This document shows positions 1 through 8,534 of a stretch of DNA of 44,033 nt, piece by piece. The stretch comes from an uncultured Selenomonadales bacterium (GTDB lineage Bacteria; Bacillota; Negativicutes; Acidaminococcales; Acidaminococcaceae). The notes under the pieces were generated by a model. The model did no database searches and had not been told where the DNA came from. It was given only the letters and a program-made list of their open reading frames with translations. How positions within the stretch are numbered: position 1 is the stretch's first letter; every line of letters starts with the position of its first letter. The translations under genes were made by a program, and so were the position numbers. The stretch is taken from positions 1-44,033 of the forward strand of contig ONEW01000018.1 of NCBI GenBank assembly GCA_900316935.1. The letters are read 5' to 3'.

Positions 1-47
1 AGTACTATTTTTTTCTTAAATTCATAGTTGTGTTTTGCCATAAAAAA

Positions 48-92
48 CTGACCCCCAATTGTTAGATTTTTGGTCTAACAATTGGGGGTCAG
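48..92 (-). terminator. Intrinsic terminator of the dicarboxylate symporter gene
   Basis: A perfect 19-bp inverted repeat (48-66 with 74-92, 7-nt loop) lies about 57 bases beyond the leftward symporter stop codon. On the minus strand it is followed by a run of six T (47-42). That is the form of a Rho-independent terminator; the stem is unusually long and perfect. Confidence 0.85.
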
Positions 93-149
93 CTCAAAGC
101 TCTCCTTTTTTGTTTCCCTTTCTCTTTCAGGCTGTCGATGTCCTGTCTG

Positions 150-1376
150 TTATTTGATGACCTGTGCGTTTTCGTTGGTGAGCCGTTTCCGTTCGCTCCG
201 GTCCACTACGGAGGCAACGGCTACGTCGCCGGTAATGTTGACGGTCGTACGGAACATGTCCAGGACACGGTCGATGCCGGCAACCAGTGCCAGGCCTTCC
301 AGCGGCAGCTGTACGGACTGGAGCACCATGGCCAGCATAATCAGGCCGGCGCCGGGAACACCGGCGGTACCGATGGAAGCCAGCGTGCCGGTGAAGATGA
401 CCATGATGATGTCCGACATGGTCAGATGAACGCCGAAGACGTTCGCGATGAAGAGGGTGCAGACGCCCATGTAGATGGCCGTGCCGTCCATGTTGATCGT
501 AGCGCCCAGGGGCAGTACGAAGGACGTGACTTCACGGGACAGGCCCAGTTTTTCCTGGGCGTTCTTCATGTTGACCGGCAGCGTACCGGAAGAGGAACAG
601 GTTGTGAAAGCCAGCATCATGGCTTCCGACATGCCGCGGAAGAACTTGATCGGCGAAATGCCGCCGCCGAACGAAGCCAGGGAGGAATAGACGAAGACGC
701 AGTGCAGGATGCTGCCGATGGCCGCGCAGGCAATGACGGACAGCAGCGGGAGCAACACCTTGGGGCCGTTCTTGCAGACGACGGGCAGCAGCAGGGCGAA
801 CACGCCGAAAGGCGCGAACCGCATGACCATGGTGATGACCTTGTAGCAGACTTCCGCGCAGGCATCAAAGAAGTTCATGAGCAATTTGCCACGTTCGTCG
901 ATTTTCGTGATGGCGACGCCGATGAAGAGCGAGAAAATGATGACCGGCAGGATGTCGGCTTTGGCCATGGAGGCGACGGGGTTCGTCGGGACCATGTTGA
1001 CCAGGACCTGCATGAAGGTCGGGGCGGCCTTTACTTTGGGGGCCGCTTTGCCAACCGCTTCCAGACCGATGCCGGGCTGGATGACGCCGGCTACGGCGAA
1101 CCCGATGATGATGGCGATGGCCGTGGTGACCAGATACAGGGCGATGGTGCGGGCGCTGATGCGGCCCAGTTTCCTGCTGTCACCGCCGAGGCTCGTGACA
1201 CCGACGATCAGGGAGCAGAAGACGACGGGTACGATCATCATCTTGATCAAGTTGATGAAGATGGTGCCGACCGGGGCAATCCACTTCGTGATGAAGGGCA
1301 GGCTGGCCGGGCCGGCCAAGAGCCCGCACACGACGGACAGAATCAAGGCTGCGAAAATTTGGATGGACAGATTCAT
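150..1376 (-). CDS. Dicarboxylate/amino acid:cation symporter (DAACS family)
   Basis: A 408-residue integral membrane transporter of the glutamate/aspartate/C4-dicarboxylate:Na+ or H+ symporter family (GltP/DctA/GltT type), acting in the inner membrane. The two family signatures are present: the serine-rich re-entrant loop SSSGTLP in the middle, then NMDGT, a G-x-PGAG loop and a C-terminal DRVLDMFRTTVNITGD segment that carries the substrate and cation ligands. The length is normal for the family. The start at 1376 was chosen because AGAGG sits seven bases upstream; an in-frame start 63 bases further out lacks this. The gene stands alone, is transcribed away from miaB and ends at its own strong hairpin. 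Substrate (glutamate, aspartate, succinate or fumarate) cannot be read from the sequence. Confidence 0.93.
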   Translation of the reverse strand: MNLSIQIFAALILSVVCGLLAGPASLPFITKWIAPVGTIFINLIKMMIVPVVFCSLIVGVTSLGGDSRKLGRISARTIALYLVTTAIAIIIGFAVAGVIQPGIGLEAVGKAAPKVKAAPTFMQVLVNMVPTNPVASMAKADILPVIIFSLFIGVAITKIDERGKLLMNFFDACAEVCYKVITMVMRFAPFGVFALLLPVVCKNGPKVLLPLLSVIACAAIGSILHCVFVYSSLASFGGGISPIKFFRGMSEAMMLAFTTCSSSGTLPVNMKNAQEKLGLSREVTSFVLPLGATINMDGTAIYMGVCTLFIANVFGVHLTMSDIIMVIFTGTLASIGTAGVPGAGLIMLAMVLQSVQLPLEGLALVAGIDRVLDMFRTTVNITGDVAVASVVDRSERKRLTNENAQVIK

Positions 1377-1464
1377 ACAGATTCCTCTTTCCTTTTTTTC
1401 CGCGGGACGGACATGTCCCCGGGGTAATATTTTTATCATTTTAACACTTTTTCACCAAAATTTA

Positions 1465-1506
1465 TCGTTTCAAACGAAAAGTATACATGTATACATGTAT
1501 ACTTTT
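1465..1506. promoter_or_regulatory. Palindromic operator-like region upstream of the symporter gene
   Basis: Bases 1477-1506 form a perfect 30-bp palindrome, AAAA-GTATACATGTATACATGTATAC-TTTT, containing three GTATAC units spaced by AT. A second palindrome (TCGTTT-C-AAACGA, 1465-1477) abuts it. The site is about 100 bp upstream of the symporter start and 150 bp upstream of miaB. Units of the ATGTATACAT type are common operators of GntR-family repressors, so I infer a transcription-factor site controlling the transporter; no regulator gene lies next to it. Confidence 0.55.
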
Positions 1507-1579
1507 GGCCTTTTGGCCGGAACAGGCCGTCCGGCGTTCCAGTGTATTTGAAAACAACTTGTGACAATCCGGCCGTTTT

Positions 1580-1609
1580 TTGGGATTTCTCTACAAAATA
1601 TGGTATAAT
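1580..1609 (+). promoter_or_regulatory. Probable miaB promoter
   Basis: An extended -10 element (TGG-TATAAT, -10 at 1604-1609) with a weak -35 (TTGGGA at 1580-1585, 18-bp spacer) lies about 45 bases before miaB. It would start the miaB-mutS-mutL-miaA transcript. Confidence 0.65.
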
Positions 1610-1656
1610 TAACTATTCTGAATCCTGTAACAGAACAGACGGAATGGAGAGACGAA

Positions 1657-3060
1657 ATGACCGCAGAACTGAAATATTACCACGTCCTGAACTACGGCTG
1701 CCAGATGAACGAAAGCGACTCCGAACACTATGCGGGTCAGCTCGAGGAGATGGGGTACGCGCCGACGGATTCCCCCGCGGCGGCGGACGTGATTGTCGTA
1801 AACACGTGCTGTGTCCGGGAGAGTGCGGAACTGCGCATCCTCGGCAAAATCGGCGAACTGAAACGCGTCAAGGCGCAGCATCCGGGGCAGGTCCTCTGCG
1901 TCGCCGGCTGCATGGCCCAGAAGGACGGCGAGTCCCTGATGCACAAATATCCCCAGATTGATCTGCTCCTGGGGACTTCCTATGTGAATTCCTTTAAAAA
2001 GATGCTGCAGGACTACCTGAACGCTCACAAGAAGGGGGTCTACACCAGTCTGGAAGTACAGAGCAGCGAGTTCGAGGGCACGCGCGTCCGCGAGAGCGGG
2101 TTCAGCGCCTGGATCCCCATCATGTACGGCTGCAACAACTTCTGCACGTACTGCATCGTCCCCTATGTCAGGGGCCGGGAACGGAGCCGCAGCATCGCGA
2201 ACATCCTGGCCGAGGTGCGGGGCGCCGTGGCCAAAGGCTACACGGAAATCACCCTGCTGGGACAGAACGTCGATTCCTACGGGAAGGATTTCCTGCGCGA
2301 CGGGACGTATGGCCGGCCCGGCGCGGCGGAAGCGTCCCAGGCCCGGGAACCCTTTGCCGCCCTGCTGCGCGCGGTCGACCAGGTGCCCGGCGTCGAACGG
2401 GTGCATTTCATGACGAGCCATCCCCGCGACATGTCCGAAGAGGTCATCCGGACCGTGGCGGAAGGGACCCACTTGTGCGAACAGTTCCATGTGGCCCTCC
2501 AGTCGGGCAGCAACCGTATTTTGAAAGCCATGAACCGGGGCTACACGCGGGAACGCTTCCTGGAGCTTGTGGCGACCATCCGCCGCTATATTCCCGATGC
2601 AGCCATCACAACGGACATCATCGTCGGCTTCCCCGGGGAAACGGACGAGGATTTCGAAGATACGTGCCGCCTTGTGGAGGAGGCCGGTTTCGATTCGGCC
2701 TATACGTTCCTCTATTCCCGGCGCAGCGGCACACCGGCAGCCCGTATGAAGGACCAGGTACCGGACGATGTCAAACACGCCCGGCTGCAAAGACTCATGG
2801 ACGTGCAGAATGCCCGCTCCCTGTGCATCAACCGTGCCTTCCAGGACCGCACGGTCGAAGTCATGGCCGAAGGGCCGACGGAAAAGGACCCGGCGGTCTG
2901 GTCCGGCCGCACGCGGACGAACAAACTGGTCCTGTGGCCCCAGAACGGGAACGCCCGGACACCGGAGGGCAGCGGCCTGCCGGTGCGGCCCGGCCAGCTG
3001 GTGCACGTAAAGGTCACGGCACCGCAGACCTGGCTGCTGAAGGGGGTCCGCGTGGATTGA
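1657..3060 (+). CDS. miaB: tRNA-2-methylthio-N6-dimethylallyladenosine synthase MiaB
   Basis: A radical-SAM methylthiotransferase that adds the 2-methylthio group to i6A37 of tRNAs reading UNN codons, the step that follows MiaA (encoded about 7 kb downstream in the same cluster). It has 467 residues, normal for MiaB. The N-terminal UPF0004 domain shows the three auxiliary-cluster cysteines (C15 in NYGCQMNES, C51 in VNTCC, C85 in VAGCMAQ). The radical-SAM cysteines are C159, C163 and C166 (CNNFCTYC). A TRAM-like RNA-binding tail ends the protein. GGAGAGACGA precedes the ATG. Only 33 bases separate it from mutS, so the two are probably cotranscribed. Confidence 0.96.
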   Translation: MTAELKYYHVLNYGCQMNESDSEHYAGQLEEMGYAPTDSPAAADVIVVNTCCVRESAELRILGKIGELKRVKAQHPGQVLCVAGCMAQKDGESLMHKYPQIDLLLGTSYVNSFKKMLQDYLNAHKKGVYTSLEVQSSEFEGTRVRESGFSAWIPIMYGCNNFCTYCIVPYVRGRERSRSIANILAEVRGAVAKGYTEITLLGQNVDSYGKDFLRDGTYGRPGAAEASQAREPFAALLRAVDQVPGVERVHFMTSHPRDMSEEVIRTVAEGTHLCEQFHVALQSGSNRILKAMNRGYTRERFLELVATIRRYIPDAAITTDIIVGFPGETDEDFEDTCRLVEEAGFDSAYTFLYSRRSGTPAARMKDQVPDDVKHARLQRLMDVQNARSLCINRAFQDRTVEVMAEGPTEKDPAVWSGRTRTNKLVLWPQNGNARTPEGSGLPVRPGQLVHVKVTAPQTWLLKGVRVD

Positions 3061-3093
3061 CTATAGTCCGCAGAGGCGGACGGAGGATATGAT

Positions 3094-5688
3094 ATGGCAA
3101 ATTCACTGACGCCGATGATGCAGCAGTATGTGGAATACAAGGACGAGCATCCGGACGAACTGCTCTTTTACCGCATCGGCGACTTTTTTGAAATGTTCTT
3201 TGATGATGCCAGGACGGCATCGCGGGAACTGGGCCTGACCCTGACCGGCCGGGATGGCGGCCTGGACGACCGCATCCCCATGTGCGGCGTGCCGTACCAC
3301 GCCGTGGACGGCTATATCGCCAAGCTGATCAAAAAGGGTTACCGTGTCGCCGTGTGCGACCAGGTGGAGGATCCGAAGCTGGCGAAAGGCCTCGTGAAAC
3401 GGGCCATCGTCAAGATTGTGACGCCTGGAACGGCCTTGAACGAATCGTTATTGGAAGACTCGCGGAACCGCTTCCTCGTCCATCTGGAAGAAGACGACGG
3501 CGTCCTGTGCCTGGCTCTGGCCGACGTGTCCACCGGCGAGTGCCGTTGGTTCACGGCGAACGGCAGCGAGCGGCTCCTGGCCCTGGAAGAGCAGCTCTTC
3601 CGCCTGCAGCCTTCGGAAATCATCTACAAGGCGGGCATCCCCGAATGGGGTGACCTGGAAGACTGGCTGAAGAACAAGCTGCCGGGCTGTGCCTGCGCTT
3701 CCTATGAATTGCCGGCTGCTGCGCCGGATTTTGTGAAGCAGCATTTCGGGGACATCGCGCTGGATCCGCTGGTACGGGAAACGGTGCAGGGGCTCCTGGC
3801 CTACCTGCACGCCACGGTCATGGCGGACCTGTCCCAGATCAACCGGCTGGAGCGGATATCGGCGGAACAATACATGAACCTCGATGCCACGGCCATCCGC
3901 AATCTGGAGCTGATCCGGAACATGCGGGACGGCGGGAAGAAGGGGACGCTGCTCGACGTACTCGATTTCACGTCCACATCCATGGGTTCGCGCTGCCTGC
4001 GCAACTGGATTGAGTGCCCCATCCTGGACATCGTCAAGATCCGCGAACGGCAGGATGCGGTGGAAGAGTTGGCGGGCAATCCCGAACTGCGGGACGCCAT
4101 CCAGGAACACCTGAAGGAAGTGTTCGATCTGGAGCGCATCCTGTCGCGCCTCGAAGTGGGCAGCGCCAATGCCCGCGATCTGGTGAGCCTGCGCGCGTCG
4201 CTGAACGCGCTGCCCCCGTTGAAGGAACGCCTTCAGGAAGCGAGGGCGGGACTGCTGCAGAAACTGTCGGCCTCCATCCAGCTGCACCAGAAAATCCGGG
4301 ACACGCTGGCAGCGGCCATTGTGGACGATCCGCCTTTCACCATCCGCGAGGGCGGCATGATTCGCGACGGGTACGACCTGGAACTGGACGAGCTGCATAA
4401 CATTGCCCGGAACAATTCGGCCTGGATGGCCGGTTTCGAACAGAAGACCAAGGCCTCCACGGGCATCAAGAACCTGAAGGTGGGGTATAACAAGGTCTTC
4501 GGCTACTACATCGAAGTCAGCAAGGGACAAACCAGCCAGGTGCCGCCGGAGTTTGTGCGCAAGCAGACCCTGGTCAACGCCGAACGGTACATCGTGCCGG
4601 AACTGAAAGACTTTGAAAACAAGATCCTGAGCGCCAAGGAAAAGATTGAATCCCTGGAATACTACATCTTCAACCAGATCCGCAAGGAAATCCGGGAAGA
4701 GATTCCCGAAATCCAGGATACGGCCCGCGCACTGGCCTGGCTCGATGTTTTGGCGTCCCTCGCGACGGCGGCCTGCAAATACGACTACCACCGTCCGGAG
4801 CTGAACATACGCGGCGAAATCCGGATCCTGGACGGCCGTCATCCCGTTGTGGAACGGCTGTTGGACAAGGAGATCTTCGTGCCGAACAATGTCACCATGA
4901 ACGGTACGGACGAGCGCATGGTCATCCTGACGGGACCGAACATGGCCGGCAAGTCCACGTACATGAGGCAGGTGGCCCTGCTGGTGCTCATGACCCAGAT
5001 GGGCAGCTTCATCCCTGCCCGCAGCGCCGACATCTGCATGGTGGACCGCATCTTTACGCGCGTCGGTGCCAGCGATGACCTGGCGACGGGGCAGAGCACC
5101 TTCATGGTGGAGATGAACGAAGTGGCACAGATCCTCAAATACGCCACGCGGAATTCCCTCATCATCCTCGACGAGGTGGGCCGCGGTACCAGCACATACG
5201 ACGGCATGGCCATCGCCCGCGCCGTCATGGAATACATCCAGGCCCATATCAAAGCCAAGACCTTGTTCGCGACCCATTATCACGAACTCATCGGGATGGA
5301 AACTGTGATGGAAGGCATCAAGAACTACTCCGTGGCCATCAAGGAACGGGGCAACGACATCGTCTTCCTGCGTCGCATCGTGCGCGGCGGCACGGACCGC
5401 AGTTACGGCGTCCACGTGGCACGCCTGGCGGGCCTGCCGAAAAAGGTCCTGGAACGGGCGGACGAACTGCTCCAGGAATACGACAGCCATAAGGGGGAGG
5501 CGGCCGGCGCTGCCGGAAACAGCGGCGCGCCGGTACAGCCGGCCGAAAGCGCCGGTACAGCGTCCCTGTTCGCGTCGTCCCTCACGGACGAACTGCTGGG
5601 TCTGGACGTCATGAGCATGACGCCCATCGAAGCCATGAACGCCCTCTTCAGGCTGCAGCAGGAAGCCAAGAAGGAAAAGGGTATGTAA
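3094..5688 (+). CDS. mutS: DNA mismatch repair protein MutS
   Basis: The mismatch-recognition ATPase of methyl-independent mismatch repair, 864 residues, full length for MutS1. The N-terminal mismatch-binding domain carries the Phe-x-Glu motif in the form GDFFE (most often GDFYE). The ATPase domain has Walker A GPNMAGKST at about residues 614-622, followed by the STFMVEMNE signature and the DEVGRGTSTYDG Walker B region. An alanine/glycine-rich linker of about 40 residues precedes the C-terminal helix, which is normal. GGAGGATATG gives a good ribosome site. It lies 33 bases after miaB and 18 bases before mutL, the standard mutSL pairing. Confidence 0.97.
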   Translation: MANSLTPMMQQYVEYKDEHPDELLFYRIGDFFEMFFDDARTASRELGLTLTGRDGGLDDRIPMCGVPYHAVDGYIAKLIKKGYRVAVCDQVEDPKLAKGLVKRAIVKIVTPGTALNESLLEDSRNRFLVHLEEDDGVLCLALADVSTGECRWFTANGSERLLALEEQLFRLQPSEIIYKAGIPEWGDLEDWLKNKLPGCACASYELPAAAPDFVKQHFGDIALDPLVRETVQGLLAYLHATVMADLSQINRLERISAEQYMNLDATAIRNLELIRNMRDGGKKGTLLDVLDFTSTSMGSRCLRNWIECPILDIVKIRERQDAVEELAGNPELRDAIQEHLKEVFDLERILSRLEVGSANARDLVSLRASLNALPPLKERLQEARAGLLQKLSASIQLHQKIRDTLAAAIVDDPPFTIREGGMIRDGYDLELDELHNIARNNSAWMAGFEQKTKASTGIKNLKVGYNKVFGYYIEVSKGQTSQVPPEFVRKQTLVNAERYIVPELKDFENKILSAKEKIESLEYYIFNQIRKEIREEIPEIQDTARALAWLDVLASLATAACKYDYHRPELNIRGEIRILDGRHPVVERLLDKEIFVPNNVTMNGTDERMVILTGPNMAGKSTYMRQVALLVLMTQMGSFIPARSADICMVDRIFTRVGASDDLATGQSTFMVEMNEVAQILKYATRNSLIILDEVGRGTSTYDGMAIARAVMEYIQAHIKAKTLFATHYHELIGMETVMEGIKNYSVAIKERGNDIVFLRRIVRGGTDRSYGVHVARLAGLPKKVLERADELLQEYDSHKGEAAGAAGNSGAPVQPAESAGTASLFASSLTDELLGLDVMSMTPIEAMNALFRLQQEAKKEKGM

Positions 5689-5706
5689 AGAAGAGGTATC
5701 GTCATC

Positions 5707-7677
5707 ATGAAGGAAGCAGAAGTTCGCCTTCTGGACACGAACACGTCGAACCAGATTGCGGCCGGCGAGGTGGTGGAAAAGCCGGCCTCCGTCGTCAAGG
5801 AGCTGGTGGAAAATTCCCTGGACGCCGGCGCGGACAGCATCGACGTGACGATTTTCGAAGGCGGGACGGAATATATCCGCGTGGCCGATAACGGCTCAGG
5901 CATGAGCGAGAGCAATGCCCGGCTGGCCATGAAACGGCACGCGACAAGCAAGATCCGGGCAGCGGAAGACCTGACCCGGCTGCATACGCTGGGGTTCCGC
6001 GGCGAAGCGCTGCCCAGTATCGCCTCCGTATCGGAGTTCGAACTGCTGACCCGCACGGCAGGGCAGGATTTGGCGACTTCGCTCCGGGTGAGCGGCGGCA
6101 AGGAGGAAGAGTGCCTCCAGACCGGCGCTCCTGTGGGGACGACGGTCATCGTCAAGGACCTGTTCTTCAATGTGCCTGCCCGGCGCAAGTTCCTGAAGAC
6201 TGTGTCCACGGAAGGCCGCTATATCAGCGAAATCATGACGCGCATCGCCCTCGCGCGGCCCGATGTGCGCTTCAAACTGACGAACAATGACAAGGAAGTG
6301 CTGGTCACGCCGGGCAACGGCAGCCTGAAGGACACCATCGCGGCCCTCTACGGCAAAAGCGTAGCCAGGGATCTGCTGCCGGTACACCTGAACGGCAGCG
6401 ATGTGTCCGTACACGGCTACATCGGCAAACCGACCCTGCTGAAAGGCAACCGGAGCTGGCAGACCCTGCTCGTCAACGGGCGCAGCATCAACAGCCCCAT
6501 GCTCGGCAAGGCCATCGAGCACGCCTACCAGTCCCAGATTCCGAAGCGGGGCTTCGCCTTCGCGGTCCTCGACATCCGCGTCGCGCCGGACAAGGTGGAT
6601 GTGAATGTCCATCCGCAAAAGAGCGAGGTCAAGTTCAGCGACGAAGGGACCGTGTACAAGGCGGTCTACAAAGCCCTGGCGGACGCTCTGACGCAGCCTA
6701 TGCACGCGGACAAGGAAAGCGGGGCGGCGGCAGCCGCCATGCCTTCTCCTGCTGTGCAGCCGGCCGGATTCCCCGGAACGCCGGGTGCCTTTGCGGGCGG
6801 AGCGGGGCCTGCCGCTTTCCGGCCGGAAGAGACGGTGCTGCAGGGCTTCGGCGGGGTTGCGAGAGCGTCGTTCCACGGCGGCAGCGGCCCGCGGCAGGAA
6901 GACGGGCGGCCCGGCATCTGGCGGCAGCCCGGTGTGGATTACGGGGAAACGGCTCCCAAGGAACCGGTCTACACCATCAGCGAAACGCGGGACAAACTGT
7001 CGGCACAGGAAACCCTGGCTGGCGGCAACGCCATCGCCATGCAGGAGGCGGGCGAGGACGGCGTGCTGGAAACCATCTGGCCCATCGGGCAGGTGGACCG
7101 GACCTTCCTCATCGCCCAGTCGGAAGACACGCTGTATTTAATCGACCAGCATGCGGCACATGAGCGTATCCTCTACGACAAGCTGGTCCTTTCACACCAG
7201 GATGTCCCGGCGCAGCAGCTCCTGATCCCGTTGTACATCAACCTGCAGGCCGACGAGGTGGACCTGCTGGAGAAGTACCACGACGCCTTCTACAAGCTGG
7301 GCGTCGATGTCACACCGGCCGGTGACACGTCGGTCCGGGTGGACAGCCTGCCGGCGGATGTTCCGGAGGAAGAGGCGGAAGGGTTCATCCGGGAAATCGG
7401 GCAGTACCTGCAGGAGCATCGTACGCCGGATGCGGCGGAAATGCGCCAGGACGTGCTCCATATGGCGGCGTGCCGCGCGGCCATCAAGGCGGGGCAGCTG
7501 CTCAACATGCGGCAGATGCGGCAGCTCATCATCGAGCTCTGCAATACGACGCATCCTTTTACGTGTCCTCACGGCAGACCCTGCATGATTGCCGTATCGT
7601 CGGACGAACTTTACAAGATGTTCAAGCGGACAGGCTTTGACCTGCCTTCGCGGAATGCGAAACCGTATGATAAATAA
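5707..7677 (+). CDS. mutL: DNA mismatch repair protein MutL
   Basis: The mismatch-repair coordinator, 656 residues. The N-terminal GHKL ATPase shows ENSLDAGA, DNGSGM and GFRGEAL. A low-complexity Ala/Gly/Pro linker spans roughly residues 340-440. The C-terminal domain is the endonuclease type found in organisms without MutH: DQHAAHE at 480-486, ACRAAIKAG, and CPHGRP near the end. In the metal-binding motif DQHA(x)2E(x)4E the last position is Asp491 rather than Glu, a conservative change. The gene overlaps the start region of the following methyltransferase, so translational coupling is likely. It is encoded directly after mutS. Confidence 0.96.
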   Translation: MKEAEVRLLDTNTSNQIAAGEVVEKPASVVKELVENSLDAGADSIDVTIFEGGTEYIRVADNGSGMSESNARLAMKRHATSKIRAAEDLTRLHTLGFRGEALPSIASVSEFELLTRTAGQDLATSLRVSGGKEEECLQTGAPVGTTVIVKDLFFNVPARRKFLKTVSTEGRYISEIMTRIALARPDVRFKLTNNDKEVLVTPGNGSLKDTIAALYGKSVARDLLPVHLNGSDVSVHGYIGKPTLLKGNRSWQTLLVNGRSINSPMLGKAIEHAYQSQIPKRGFAFAVLDIRVAPDKVDVNVHPQKSEVKFSDEGTVYKAVYKALADALTQPMHADKESGAAAAAMPSPAVQPAGFPGTPGAFAGGAGPAAFRPEETVLQGFGGVARASFHGGSGPRQEDGRPGIWRQPGVDYGETAPKEPVYTISETRDKLSAQETLAGGNAIAMQEAGEDGVLETIWPIGQVDRTFLIAQSEDTLYLIDQHAAHERILYDKLVLSHQDVPAQQLLIPLYINLQADEVDLLEKYHDAFYKLGVDVTPAGDTSVRVDSLPADVPEEEAEGFIREIGQYLQEHRTPDAAEMRQDVLHMAACRAAIKAGQLLNMRQMRQLIIELCNTTHPFTCPHGRPCMIAVSSDELYKMFKRTGFDLPSRNAKPYDK

Positions 7678-7696
7678 TAAGGGGATGGGTACGGTC

Positions 7697-8494
7697 ATGG
7701 CGGCTTTCGCCGTCACGACCAGCGCCAAGGAAGAAAACGCGGTCCTGGCCGCCACGGCCCGCCAATGGGCGGAAGAGCTGGGGGTGCGCTATGTGCCCCG
7801 CGAGAAAGGGCAGACCCTGCCGGCCATGCTGGTCCGCTACGGTCTGGCGGCACTGCTCATTGCCGCGGAAACGGGCCCCCGGGTCTACACGCCGGAAGGG
7901 ACGATGTTCTATCATCCCGGCCTGGGAACGGTACGGTGGCAGCGGGTGGTCCTGAAGGGGGAAGGGGACAACTTCCTCCGGGCGCTCGCCGTGCGCCCCG
8001 GCCAGAAGGTGCTCGATGCCACTCTGGGACTGGCGGCCGACGCGCTGCTGGCTTCCCACGCGGTGGGGCCGTCGGGCCGGGTGACGGGGCTGGAGGCGTC
8101 GCCCCTCCTCTATTTCCTGACGAGCCGCGGCGTACAGAATTACGAAGGAAAGTTCCCGGAACTGACGCAGGATTTGCGCCGCATCGAGGTCGTCCAGGCC
8201 GAAGCTTCGGCTTACTTGAAACAGCTGCCGGCGGACAGCTACGACGTGGTCTGTTTCGACCCCATGTTCCGCCACCCCGTCCGGCGTTCCTCGGCCATGC
8301 AGCCCTTGCGGCCCCTGGCCTGGCGCCTGCCCCTCTCCACGGAGACGGTGGACGAGGCCCTGCGCGTGGCGCCGCGGGTCGTCATCAAGGAACGGACGGA
8401 AGAGGTTCTGCGGGAGTATGGCTGCCGCACGTTTACCGGCACCCGTTACAGCGGCGTGCGGTTCGGCATCCGGACCCGCGGTGAAAAAAACTGA
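7697..8494 (+). CDS. RsmJ-like class I SAM-dependent methyltransferase
   Basis: A methyltransferase-like protein of about 265 residues. After an N-terminal segment (AVTTSAKEENAVL...YVPREKGQ) comes the SAM-binding glycine region (VLDATLGLAADALLASHAVG) and then DVVCFDPMFRHPVRRSS. The DPMF motif is characteristic of RsmJ, the 16S rRNA guanine-N2 methyltransferase, and its relatives. The relation is therefore visible but the true substrate is not. The start is uncertain: in-frame ATGs lie at 7667, 7685 and 7697, and 7697 was chosen from homologue-like sequence and its distance from AAGGGG. It overlaps or abuts mutL and precedes miaA by 40 bases, within an RNA-modification and repair operon. Confidence 0.8.
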   Translation: MAAFAVTTSAKEENAVLAATARQWAEELGVRYVPREKGQTLPAMLVRYGLAALLIAAETGPRVYTPEGTMFYHPGLGTVRWQRVVLKGEGDNFLRALAVRPGQKVLDATLGLAADALLASHAVGPSGRVTGLEASPLLYFLTSRGVQNYEGKFPELTQDLRRIEVVQAEASAYLKQLPADSYDVVCFDPMFRHPVRRSSAMQPLRPLAWRLPLSTETVDEALRVAPRVVIKERTEEVLREYGCRTFTGTRYSGVRFGIRTRGEKN

Positions 8495-8534
8495 CGGGAT
8501 ATCCGGAAGGGACAGGAAGGGAGGGCAAGGCCCG

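Noticed and set aside
48..92. Nineteen-base perfect inverted repeat considered as a transposon end or attachment site
   Set aside because: It sits at terminator distance from the symporter stop codon, with a T tract on the correct strand, and no transposase or direct repeats are nearby.
138..1427. Plus-strand open frame of 429 residues opposite the symporter gene
   Set aside because: It is antisense to a clear membrane transporter and translates to a Gly/Asp/His-rich sequence with no recognisable motif.
3448..5490. Long open frame (680 residues) on the minus strand opposite mutS, and similar long frames opposite pnp, purL, the M16C peptidase and others
   Set aside because: They mirror the GC-rich third codon positions of real genes, lack ribosome sites and have low-complexity His/Arg/Gly/Asp-rich translations unlike any family.
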